Assembly: GCA_963726715.1 (NCBI GenBank)
Contig: CAVSDF010000005.1
Span: 310,001 to 374,000 of the forward strand
DNA: 64,000 nt
Direction of reading: 5' to 3'
Origin: CAVSDF01 sp963726715
Lineage (GTDB): Bacteria; Bacteroidota; Rhodothermia; Rhodothermales; BA12
The notes under the pieces were generated by a model that did no database searches, was not told where the DNA came from, and saw only the letters and a list, made by a program, of their open reading frames with translations. Position numbers and translations under genes: made by a program. This document shows positions 45,737-54,214 of this stretch, piece after piece; positions within the stretch are counted from its first letter, which is position 1; the number at the start of each line of letters is the position of its first letter.

Positions 45737-46129
45737 ATGGAGACGCCCCGATGGCTGAACCGCGTGGCCGTCGAGGCCATGCACGCCGACCAGCTCCGCC
45801 GCCACGGCGGCCTGCACGGCACCCGCGACAGCGGCGCGCTCGACGGTGCCCTCGCCCGCCCGCAGCAGCGCCACGCCTACGACGAATCCGCAGACCTCGC
45901 GCGTCTGGCGGCTTCCTATGCGTTTGGCATCGCCAAGAATCACCCGTTCGTCGACGGCAACAAGCGGACGGCGTTCATCGCGATGGCCGTCTTCCTTGCG
46001 CTCAACGGGCAGCGGCTCACCGCGTCGCAGCCGGACGTCGTGGTGACGATGCTCGCCGTTGCGTCGGGGGAGGCCGACGAAGACACGCTCGCGGCGTGGA
46101 TTCGCACCCACACCGCGTCGATGGACTGA
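45737..46129 (+). CDS. doc: Doc-type (death-on-curing) Fic-fold toxin
   Basis: 130 residues, intact. Start WLNRVAVEAMHADQLRRHGG, then GTRDSGALDGALARPQQRHA, and the modified Fic motif HPFVDGNKRTAFIAM with His69, Asp73 and Lys76. Doc proteins carry lysine in place of the second Fic arginine-glycine element and act as kinases of elongation factor Tu, halting translation. All key residues are present, so the toxin should be active. It is the second gene of the pair and converges with the YjbQ-like gene 15 bases away. Confidence 0.93.
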   Translation: METPRWLNRVAVEAMHADQLRRHGGLHGTRDSGALDGALARPQQRHAYDESADLARLAASYAFGIAKNHPFVDGNKRTAFIAMAVFLALNGQRLTASQPDVVVTMLAVASGEADEDTLAAWIRTHTASMD

Positions 46130-46144
46130 GGCGGACAGCCGCCC

Positions 46145-47212
46145 TCACTCGAACGACACGATCTTGACGTCGAGGCGGCGTTCGGCGGCGCGGGGGCGGT
46201 TCCACTGAACCAGAATGGGGCTCTGGTAGGTGCCCTGGACGATCTCGCCGACGCCGTCGCGGTCGTGGTCGGAGATGGGGAGGCTCACCGCGCGCTTCAT
46301 GCGGAGGTACTTGAGGGCCGTCCGGCGGATGACGGCGTTGACGACGCGCTCGGCGGCGGTGCCGCGCAGATTCCACCGCGTCAGCTGGTCGTTGACGAAG
46401 ACGACGAGGTCGTACTTCGCGTAGTCCTTCGCTTTCTCCTTGACTTCGTGTGGATGGCGAAGCGCGTGCCACGACTTCTCTGCGGCGTAGCGGAACGGGT
46501 TGCGCAGAACGTCGGCGAGATCGTGCTGCATCAGCAGCGTTTCGTACTCGTTGACGGCGAGCGCGGCGCCGGGATCGTCGGCGCGCAGGCGGATGTCGAC
46601 GCGGCCTTTGGCGATGCCGAGACGCTGCACGTGCGCCTGGATCTCGTCGATGACGCCGAGCCGGGCGTCGCGCAGGTTGAAGGCGTCGATGCGGTGGTCG
46701 GATGAGGGCGCGGTCAGCGAGAGCCGCGCGGCGACGCGCTCCTCATCGAAGCCGACGACGGCGGTGCGGCGCGTCCGGGGTCCGGTGATGCCGACACCGT
46801 CGAGGTCGACGAACCATGCCGGACGGTCGGTTTCAGCTCGGTAGGTGACGCATCCTTCGAGTCCCGCGCCGAAGAAGGACAGGTGCGCGTCGGCGTTGAG
46901 CGGCTCGGTCTCCTTCTGCTTGGCGGTCAGCTCGTGGCGCTCGTCGAGGCGGTCGTGGCGGTAGCCCGCGCCCGCCGGGTAGAGCCGCCGGTAGCGCTCG
47001 ACGAGGCCGCGCACGCCGTCGCCGTTGAACCCGACCGACGCGCACGAGGCTTCGTCGAGGTACCCCGCCGTCGTGTGATAGGACGCGTAGAGCGCGCGGC
47101 GGTGGTCGTGGAGAACGTCGCCGTGTGCCTCGCGGAGCGCGGCGTTGACGTCGAAGAGGTCGAAGCGGTGCCGGGGCGTCAGTTCGAGGAGGAACTCGCG
47201 GGAAGCGGCCAT
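46145..47212 (-). CDS. Large protein with YjbQ/UPF0047-like domain
   Basis: 355 residues, intact. The N-terminal 190 residues show a divergent UPF0047 pattern: ASYHTTAGYLDEA (family H-T-T-A/G), YRRLYPAGAGYRHDRLDERH, EPLNADAHLSFFGAGLEGCV and FVDLDGVGITGPRTRRTAVV (D-G-x-G-P-R-x-R). Ordinary UPF0047/YjbQ proteins are about 140 residues; this one has an insert around KQKETE and a C-terminal extension of about 160 residues (KGRVDIRLRADDPGAALAVN, LVVFVNDQLTRWNLRG) with no recognised domain. A palindromic metal-regulator-like site lies 33 bases upstream. Function unknown. Confidence 0.7.
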   Translation of the reverse strand: MAASREFLLELTPRHRFDLFDVNAALREAHGDVLHDHRRALYASYHTTAGYLDEASCASVGFNGDGVRGLVERYRRLYPAGAGYRHDRLDERHELTAKQKETEPLNADAHLSFFGAGLEGCVTYRAETDRPAWFVDLDGVGITGPRTRRTAVVGFDEERVAARLSLTAPSSDHRIDAFNLRDARLGVIDEIQAHVQRLGIAKGRVDIRLRADDPGAALAVNEYETLLMQHDLADVLRNPFRYAAEKSWHALRHPHEVKEKAKDYAKYDLVVFVNDQLTRWNLRGTAAERVVNAVIRRTALKYLRMKRAVSLPISDHDRDGVGEIVQGTYQSPILVQWNRPRAAERRLDVKIVSFE

Positions 47213-47244
47213 GAAAGCCCTGCGCTGGCAGGTGATGAGACGAA

Positions 47245-47258
47245 TTAGGCACGCCTAA
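47245..47258. promoter_or_regulatory. DtxR/MntR-like palindromic operator
   Basis: ttaggc-ac-gcctaa, a 14-base palindrome within an AT-richer context (aa before, aa after), 33 bases upstream of ATG 47212. The half-site TTAGGC/GCCTAA is the hallmark of DtxR/IdeR/MntR-type metal-dependent repressors. No such regulator gene is in the window. Confidence 0.5.
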
Positions 47259-47342
47259 AACAGCGCGTGGGTTTCAGTGGAAAGATGCGGCGGCGCGGGG
47301 CGTGCGGCGTGAGGCGCCGGTGAGCATCGGCTGATCGTTGCC

Positions 47343-48761
47343 TCAGACGGCGCGGCGCGGCAATGGTTCGGGTGGATCGCTCGTCGTAACAGACAAATCC
47401 GTTGCGGCTGTCGCTGTCGTGCCGGTCGTCGATGTGACGGGCGTCGATGTGACGGTGGCCGTTGCGGCGCCGTCGGCGAAGGCAAGGCGGAGGAGGTCGC
47501 CGCGCGCGAGGGCGGCGGCGCGGACGCGGCGGCCGTCGGGGCCGGTGACGAGGGCGTAGCCGCGGCGGAGCGGGGCGAGGGGATCGAGCGCGGCGAGCGC
47601 GGCGGCGCTGGCGGCGTGGCGGGCGCGGGCACCGGCGAGGCGCGCGGCGAGGGCGGCGTCGATGCGCGATGCGGTGCGCTCGGTGGTCCGGCGCGCGTCG
47701 GCGATGCGGAGGGGCACGCGGCGGAGTCCAGCACTGGTGGCGAGCATCGTGTAGCGTCCGCGCGCGGCGGCGATGCGCAGGCGCAGGCCCTCGCGAAGGG
47801 CGACGGCGGTGGTGGCGAGGTGGGCGGCGACCTCGCGCTGGTCGGGCGCTACCATCTGCGCGGCGTGCGACGGCGTGGCCGCACGGGCGTCGGCGACGAA
47901 GTCGCAGATCGTCACGTCCGTCTCGTGCCCGACGGCGCTGACGACCGGGATCGGGCAGGCGGCGACGGCGCGGGCGACGACCTCCTCGTTGAAGGCCCAC
48001 AGGTCCTCGGCGCTCCCGCCGCCGCGCCCGACGATGATCACGTCGGGCCGCATCTCGTCGCCGTCGGTCAGTTCGGAGAAGGCCGCGAGGGCGTCGGCGA
48101 TCTGGTCGGCCGCGCCCGGTCCCTGCACCTGCACGCCGCAGACGAGGACGGCGGCGAGCGGGAAGCGCTCGGCGAGGATGGCAAGCACGTCGCGCACGGC
48201 GGCCCCACTCGGCGAGGTGACGACGCCGATGCGGCGCGGGAACGGCGGCAGCGGGCGCTTGCGGGACGGGTCGAACAGTCCCTCCGCGGCAAGCGACGTT
48301 TTGAGCGCCTCGAACGCCGCCGCGAGTGCGCCCTCCCCGGCCAGCGTCATCGCCTCGCCGACGAGCTGCGCCTCGCCGCGCGCCGGGTAGAACGACATCC
48401 GCCCGCGCACGCGAACCAGCAGTCCGTCGCGCGGGCGGAAGACGACGCGCGCCGCCGCCGAGCGCCAGAGCACGACGCGGATCTGCGCATCGGCGTCTTT
48501 GAGTGTCGCATAAAAATGCCCGCTCCGATGCAGGTGGACATTCGAGAGCTCGCCCTCGACGGTGATGTCGTCGAAGGCGTCTTCGAGCACGACGCGCACG
48601 ATGCCTGCCGCCTGCGCCACGCTGAGCACGACCTCCTTGCGTCCGCCCGCAACCGGCTCCTCGACGCGCAGAGACTCGGGGGCGCCGTCGGCGATGCCGA
48701 GGTCGTCGTCGAGATCGCCGAGGAGGTCGTCGAAGAGAGAGCCGCGGGACGAGGCTTCCAT
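47343..48761 (-). CDS. xseA: Exodeoxyribonuclease VII large subunit
   Basis: 472 residues, intact. The N-terminal OB domain shows SVAQAAGIVRVVLEDAFDDI, VEGELSNVHLHRSGHFYATL and VVLWRSAAARV. The catalytic domain has PRRIGVVTSPSGAAVRDVLA, PDVIIVGRGGGSAEDLWAFN, EEVVARAVAACPIPVVSAVG and HETDVTICDFVADARAATPS. A coiled-coil region (AAARG to AASAAALAALDPL) precedes the C-terminal strand RRGYALVTGPDGRRV. It degrades single-stranded DNA together with XseB; no xseB is seen nearby. The last 30 residues are Thr/Ala-rich and may vary. Confidence 0.96.
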   Translation of the reverse strand: MEASSRGSLFDDLLGDLDDDLGIADGAPESLRVEEPVAGGRKEVVLSVAQAAGIVRVVLEDAFDDITVEGELSNVHLHRSGHFYATLKDADAQIRVVLWRSAAARVVFRPRDGLLVRVRGRMSFYPARGEAQLVGEAMTLAGEGALAAAFEALKTSLAAEGLFDPSRKRPLPPFPRRIGVVTSPSGAAVRDVLAILAERFPLAAVLVCGVQVQGPGAADQIADALAAFSELTDGDEMRPDVIIVGRGGGSAEDLWAFNEEVVARAVAACPIPVVSAVGHETDVTICDFVADARAATPSHAAQMVAPDQREVAAHLATTAVALREGLRLRIAAARGRYTMLATSAGLRRVPLRIADARRTTERTASRIDAALAARLAGARARHAASAAALAALDPLAPLRRGYALVTGPDGRRVRAAALARGDLLRLAFADGAATATVTSTPVTSTTGTTATAATDLSVTTSDPPEPLPRRAV

Positions 48762-48966
48762 GCGCAGGCGGTGGGCGGAACGGGATGCGGAAGGATACGG
48801 AATGGACGGCCGGATGCGGCGCGGTGGATCGGCGCACGCCTTTCAGCGTCCGAGGCCCTGACGGGGGCAACGCTGCACCTTCCGAACGCACCGCCTCTTC
48901 GCCCATCCGCCGCGCATCGTCCGCGCCGACGGTGGCATTTTGCGCCGTCCATCCCCGCCGTCCCCG

Positions 48967-49509
48967 ATGCCCGATTCCCCCGCACGCCGCACCCGCATCG
49001 CCTTCGTGTGCCTCGGCAACATCTGCCGCAGCCCGCTCGCCGAGGCGCTCTTCCGCGCGCACGCTGAGCGCATCGGCATCGCCGACCGTGTCGAGGTGCG
49101 GTCGATGGGCACGGGCGACTGGCACGTCGGGCAGGGCGCCGACCGCCGCACCGTTGCCGATGCGAAGCAGCGGGGCGTCGACCTCGGCGCGCACCGGGCG
49201 GCGCAGTTCGTGGCGGACGACCTCGCGGCCTTCGACCACGTCTTCGTGATGGACCGCTCCAACCTCCACGACGTCCTCGCCCTCGATGCCGACGACGCGC
49301 ACGGCCACAAGGTCCGCCTCGCCCGTGAGTTCGACCCGGACCCGTCGGACGAGGGCGCGGGCGAGTTCGCCGTCCCCGATCCCTACACCGGCGGCCCCGA
49401 GGCGTTCGCGCGCGTCTACGTCCTCCTCGACCGCACGACGGCCCGCATCGCCGAGGAACTCAAGCGCCAGAGCGGCTGGAATGCGCAGACGCCCGTCGCT
49501 CCGGCGTAA
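48967..49509 (+). CDS. Low-molecular-weight protein-tyrosine phosphatase
   Basis: 180 residues, intact. The P-loop IAFVCLGNICRSPLAEALFR has Cys15 and Arg21 (C-x5-R-S), and the general acid lies in the late block AVPDPYTGGPEAF (D-P-Y). The middle carries GADRRTVADAKQRGV and HVFVMDRSNLHDV. It dephosphorylates tyrosine or arginine residues, possibly on polysaccharide-export kinases, none of which is seen here. Divergent from xseA with 205 bases between; a CATTTTG word sits 24 bases before the ATG. Confidence 0.95.
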   Translation: MPDSPARRTRIAFVCLGNICRSPLAEALFRAHAERIGIADRVEVRSMGTGDWHVGQGADRRTVADAKQRGVDLGAHRAAQFVADDLAAFDHVFVMDRSNLHDVLALDADDAHGHKVRLAREFDPDPSDEGAGEFAVPDPYTGGPEAFARVYVLLDRTTARIAEELKRQSGWNAQTPVAPA

Positions 49510-49516
49510 ACGCAGA

Positions 49517-49549
49517 GGAGCGCCCCCGACACGAGGTCGAGAGCGCTCC
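49517..49549 (+). terminator. Stem-loop after the phosphatase gene
   Basis: A 7-bp stem (ggagcgc / gcgctcc), 8 bases past the stop; also usable by the convergent DUF11-protein gene. Confidence 0.5.
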
Positions 49550-49581
49550 GGGAACGTGCAGGCGCGCACGGGCCAGCCGAC

Positions 49582-52500
49582 TCAGCGCGACACGACGACG
49601 GTGCGGGTGCGGGCGCCGGCGGCGGTTTCGAGGCGGGCGACGTACGTGCCCGAGGAGAGCGCGCTGGCGTCGAGCGTGAGCGCGGTCTCGCCCGAGGGCA
49701 GGTAGCCGTCGTGGAGGACGGCGACGCGGCGGCCCATGAGGTCGAAGAGCGTCACACGGGCCGGGGCGGCCTCGCGCATCGTGACGCGCACCACAGAGGC
49801 AGAGCGCACCGGGTGCGGCGTCGGCGTGGCGAGGTCGAGGGTGCCAGCGAGGACCGGGGTGGCCTCGCCCGACGTCACGCTCGCGCCGGTGAAGCGCAGG
49901 TCGGAGACGGCGAGCGAGAAGCTCCGGCTGGCGGTGCGGCTCCCGAGGGCGTAGAAGGCGACCATCGTCACGTCGTCGGCGGTGAAGCGTCCGGGCGTGC
50001 CGCCGGCGGGGGCCAGGCTGTTGAAGGTCACCGAGACCGGCGCGCCGGTCGGGTTGGCGGGGAGCGTCGCGACGAACTTGCCGCCCCATGCCGCCACCGA
50101 GGCCTTTTCGAGGAGCACCTGCACCGGCACGTCCGAGCGGTACGTGAAGGCGAGGGCGTCGTACGAACGCAGGTCGACCGGTGCACCTGCGGGGCGCAGG
50201 AAGCGGAAGAGGCTGGCGTAGTCGGTGACGGTGCCGGAGATCTGCGCGCCGCGCTCGACGAGGTAGGTGCCCGATTCCGGCGTGCGCGCTTCGACTGCGG
50301 TGGTGAAGGTCGAGACGGTGGCATTGCCCGCGCTGGTCGCCCACGTGCCGTCGGCGAAGTACACGTCGTCGAGGATGGTGGCGCCGTCGGCGCTGCGCAG
50401 GTTGAAGACGCCGTCGAAGATGAGGCCGATGGGCACCGAGATCTCGGCGAAGGGAGCGGCCTCGCTCGACGCAGGAAGGGTGATCGGATGCGTGGTGGCG
50501 CGGCGCGAGCCGGTGGTGGTCTCACTCATCGCGACATCGCCGGTGAAGGTGAGCGCGAGCGGAGCGCCGGTGGTGTTGCGCATCCGCAGGCGCAGCGAAC
50601 CACGCGAATACGTGCCGTCGACGACGTAGGCCGCCGGAAGGGCGGGGCCGTCGGTGCGGTGGGCGACCGGGGCGAGGGCGCCGAGGCGGTCGAGGACGCG
50701 GCCGACCATGTCGCCGGTGAACTCGGGGCTGATCGACCACACCTGGACGTTCACCACTTCCTCCGTGCCCGCGGGCGCCGCTGCGTACTGGCTTGGCGCG
50801 AAGCGCGAGTCCACCACGATGCCACCGGCGGTGCGGTAGGCGACGAAGGAGACGGCGTAGTCCACGGCGCCGTTGGCGCCGACGAGCTTCGAGAGCACGA
50901 AGTCCCGCCCGGCGACATTGATCGGGCGCACGTATTCGAGACGCCCGCCGCCGAGCCGGTCGCAGGTGGCCTTGGCGTGGTCGTAGAGCGTGCCCTGCGG
51001 CGAGACCGCGGCGAAGAGCGCGCCGAGGCGCAGGCCGTCGGGGCGGAGGTAGTCGGCGGCGACGACGGAGGTGGCGTTGGTGACGCCGAGGAGGTCGCCG
51101 GGGGTGACGTCGAAGGCGGGGGACTGCATCGGGCCGGTGAGGGGCACGATCTCGCGCAGCGAGGTTGCGCTCGACAGGGTGCCGGCGTTGCCGCTGGCCG
51201 AGAGGCGAAGCCCGTCCGGCAGAAGCGCGTCCGGGGTCCGGGCGATGAAGGCGACGGGCGACGGCGCGGCGAGGAGCACCTCGCGGGCGGCGACGTCTTC
51301 GCGGCGGGCGAAGAGGCGCTGCGCGAGGAGCGTCGCCATCGAGCCGTTGGACTCGACGCCGGCGTTGCCGCCGCCCGACGAGCCGCCGCCGCCCGTGCCG
51401 GAGCCGCTGCCCGTTGCGGTGACGGCGGCGAAGGCGATGTCGTCTTCGGCGGGGGCGCCGTTGCCGGGCGCGGAGTCGGGGTCCGGCTGGTCCGCGGCCA
51501 TGATCTCGGCGACGTTCTCGAGCGTGCCGATGGCGGCGGCGCGTGCGGTGTAGGTCAGCGTGCGCGACTGGCCTGCGGCGAGGGCGAGGCCGCTCCAGGA
51601 GAGCGTCTGGCCGCTGGCGGTGCCCGTCGTGGCGCCGGTGAACTGGAGGAAGGTGAGACCCGCGGGCAGGCGGTCCTCGATCCGTACGCCGGTGGCGGCG
51701 TCAGGGCCGGCGTTGGCGAGCGTGAGGGTGAAGGTGAGCACATCGCCCTGCACTGCCGTCGTGCTCGACGCCGACTTGGCGAGCGAGAGGTCCGAGGTGG
51801 CAGGAGTGGGCGGCGGCGGCGGGGGCGTGCTGACGGTCGTGGTAGCGGAGCCGCTGTTGTTGTCCGTGCGCGTCTCCGTCGTGGTCGTGGCCGCAGTGGC
51901 GGTGTTGACGAGCGCGCCCGTGACGCCGGCGTCGACGCGAGCGGTGAGCGTGAAGGCGGCCGTCTCACCGGCAGGCGATGCGCCGGTGCGGGTAAAGCGA
52001 ACGCTCTGTCCGGAAACACTTGCGGCCCAGCCCGCCGGGTGCGCCTCGGAGAGGAACGTGACGCCCGCCGGGAGGCGCATCGGTGACGACGACATCGGAG
52101 GCTGCGCCCGCGCCGGCGTTGGCGTACGAGAGCGTGTAGGTGAGCACCGAGGACGGGGACGCTGTGGCCGCGTCGACGGACTTGCTGAGCGTCACGTCCG
52201 GAGCAGCGGGCGGCGGCGGCGGGCGTGCTGACGGTCGTGGTAGCGGAGCCGCTGTTGTTGTCCGTGCGCGTCTCGGTCGTCGTGGTCGTGGCCGAGGCGG
52301 TGTTGACGAGCGCGCCGGTGACGCCGGCGTTGACGCGAGCGGTGAGCGTGAAGGTGGCCGACTCACCGGCAGGCGAGGTGCCCGTGCGGGTAAAGCGGAC
52401 GCTCTGTCCGGACGTGCTTGCCGCCCAATCCGCCGGGTGCGCCTCGGAGAGGAACGTGACGCCTGCCGGGAGGGCATCGGTGACGACGACGTCGGAGGCG

Positions 52501-53884
52501 CGCCCGCACCGGCGTTCGCGTACGAGAGCGTGTAGGTGAGCACCGAGGACGGGGACGCCGTGGCCGCGTCGACCGACTTGGCGAGCGTAACGTCGGAGCG
52601 GCGTGGCGGCGGCGGCGGCGTGCTGACGGTCGTCGTGGCGGAGCCGCTGTTGTTGTCGGTGCGCGTCTCGGTGGTCGTCGTCGTGGCCGAGGCGGTGTTG
52701 ACGAGCGCGCCGGTGACGCCGGCGTTGACGCGAGCGGTGAGCGTAAAGGTGGCCGACTCACCAGCAGGCGAGGTGCCCGTGCGGGTAAAGCGGACGCTCT
52801 GTCCGGACGTGCTAACAGCCCATCCGCTCGGATGCGTCTCGGAGAGGAACGTCACGCCTGCCGGAAGCGCGTCGGTGACGACGACATCGGAGGCAGCGCC
52901 CGCACCGGCGTTGGCGTACGCGAGCGTGTAGGTGAGTACCGAGGAAGGGGACGCCGTGGCGGCGTCGACCGACTTGCTGAGCGTCACGTCCGGAGCAGCG
53001 GGCGGCGGCGGCGGCGGCGTGCTGACGGTCGTGGTGGCGGAGCCGCTGTTGTTGTCGGTGCGCGTCTCGGTCGTCGTGGTCGTGGCTGAGGCCGTGTTGA
53101 CGAGCGCGCCCGTGACGCCTGCGTTGACGCGAGCGGTGAGCGTGAAGGTGGCCGACTCACCGGCAGGCGATGCGCCGGTGCGGGTGAAGCGGACGCTCTG
53201 TCCGGACGTGGTGGCCGTCCAGTTGGCCGGGTGCGCTTCGGAGAGGAACGTCACGCCTGCCGGGAGCGCATCGGTGACGACGACATCGGAGGCGGCGCCC
53301 GCACCGGCGTTGGCGTACGAGAGCGTGTAGGTGAGCACCGAGGAGGGCGATGCCGTGGCCGCGTCGACCGACTTGGTCAGGCGAACGTCGGCGGGGATCA
53401 CGGGTGGTGGCGGCGTCTGGATGGTGTAGGGGATGATGACCTGCGTGGTCGAATGCTTCAACTCGACGCGCGTGGGCGTGAGGACGGACGAGGTTGCCGG
53501 GAGCGTGTAGGAAAACGTTTCAGACTGTCCGCCTTTGATTCCTTCGCCGTTGGTCTCGAATTTGATCGAGTAGAACGGGTTGTTGGTCGGGTTCTCGACT
53601 TTGAACGTGTTGCGCGTGCCCGTGTACGACCCGCCGGGCGACGTGGCGACGACCCCTGACGGCAGTTCGAAGGAGACGTGGGAAAGCGCGCGTGTGCACG
53701 TGCTCGTCACCTGCCACGTGTACGTCTTCGCGCCGCTGGCGGCGGTCGTCACGCCGGTCAGATTGATGGTGTAGCAGTCGGACGTGATCGGCCCGCTACC
53801 TGTCTGGGCCGATGCTGGGTGCGACAGTGCTGAGGCGCCGAGGAAGGCGAGACACAACAGGATCGAAAGACGTGAGGGCGTCAT
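49582..53884 (-). CDS. Giant secreted protein with tandem DUF11 repeats and Por-type sorting tail, frameshifted
   Basis: About 1,434 codons. The signal peptide (ILLCLAFLGASALSHPASA) precedes an N-terminal beta domain (TYTWQVTSTCTRALSHVSFE). Four near-identical DUF11 units follow (each about 133 residues: RLTKSVDAATASPSSVLTYT, LPAGVTFLSEAHP, TRTDNNSGSATTTVSTPPPP) and a fifth divergent unit (LSLAKSASSTTAVQGDVLTF). Next are a unique region (FVLSKLVGANGAVDYAVSFV, VYFADGTWATSAGNATVSTF) and a type IX sorting tail (RVTLFDLMGRRVAVLHDGYL, SSGTYVARLETAAGARTRTV). Frames change near 52500, 52215 and 52075, all inside the repeats. Likely a cell-surface stalk protein. Confidence 0.82.
51826..53395 (-). repeat. 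Four tandem units of about 399 bp coding DUF11 domains
   Basis: The marker cgtgctgacggtcgt recurs at 51826, 52224, 52619 and 53018, giving unit lengths of 398, 395 and 399 bases. The two shorter units each contain a frame change, so the true unit is 133 codons. Identity between units is visibly very high. Confidence 0.85.
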
Positions 53885-54214
53885 GGCGGTGGGATTGGAT
53901 GGGGGAGGTTGATCCTCGGCCCTCCAAAACCAATGCCAATCGCACGGACCGTCCATGCGAACACGCCTTCAGGCCCGATTTTTGCTGTAGGCCCGGCTTG
54001 TTGCGTCTTATTCCACGACGCGCATTCTATCCGGTGCGGACGTGCTTTCCGCAGCGCCCTCGGCGGCGGCGCTCATCCTTCCGCGTCCGGGAACCTCTGG
54101 AGATGCGGCGGGAGTCGCTCCGGAGTCTCTGGCACACACGGTCTTGCAGCGCGCCGGCCTCGTCGGCGCCGTGGCGTTGCGCCCGGACGCGCTCCGTGGC
54201 ACGTGCAGAAGCGG
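53885..54214. other. 330-base spacer upstream of the DUF11 gene
   Basis: It has an AT-richer stretch (53925-54030); TGGTTTTG on the minus strand (53932-53925) is a weak -7 candidate, 40 bases before the ATG. No gene is seen. Confidence 0.4.

Noticed and set aside
51826..53395. CRISPR-like array
   Set aside because: The repeats are about 399 bases, contiguous and coding (DUF11); there are no short direct repeats with unique spacers.
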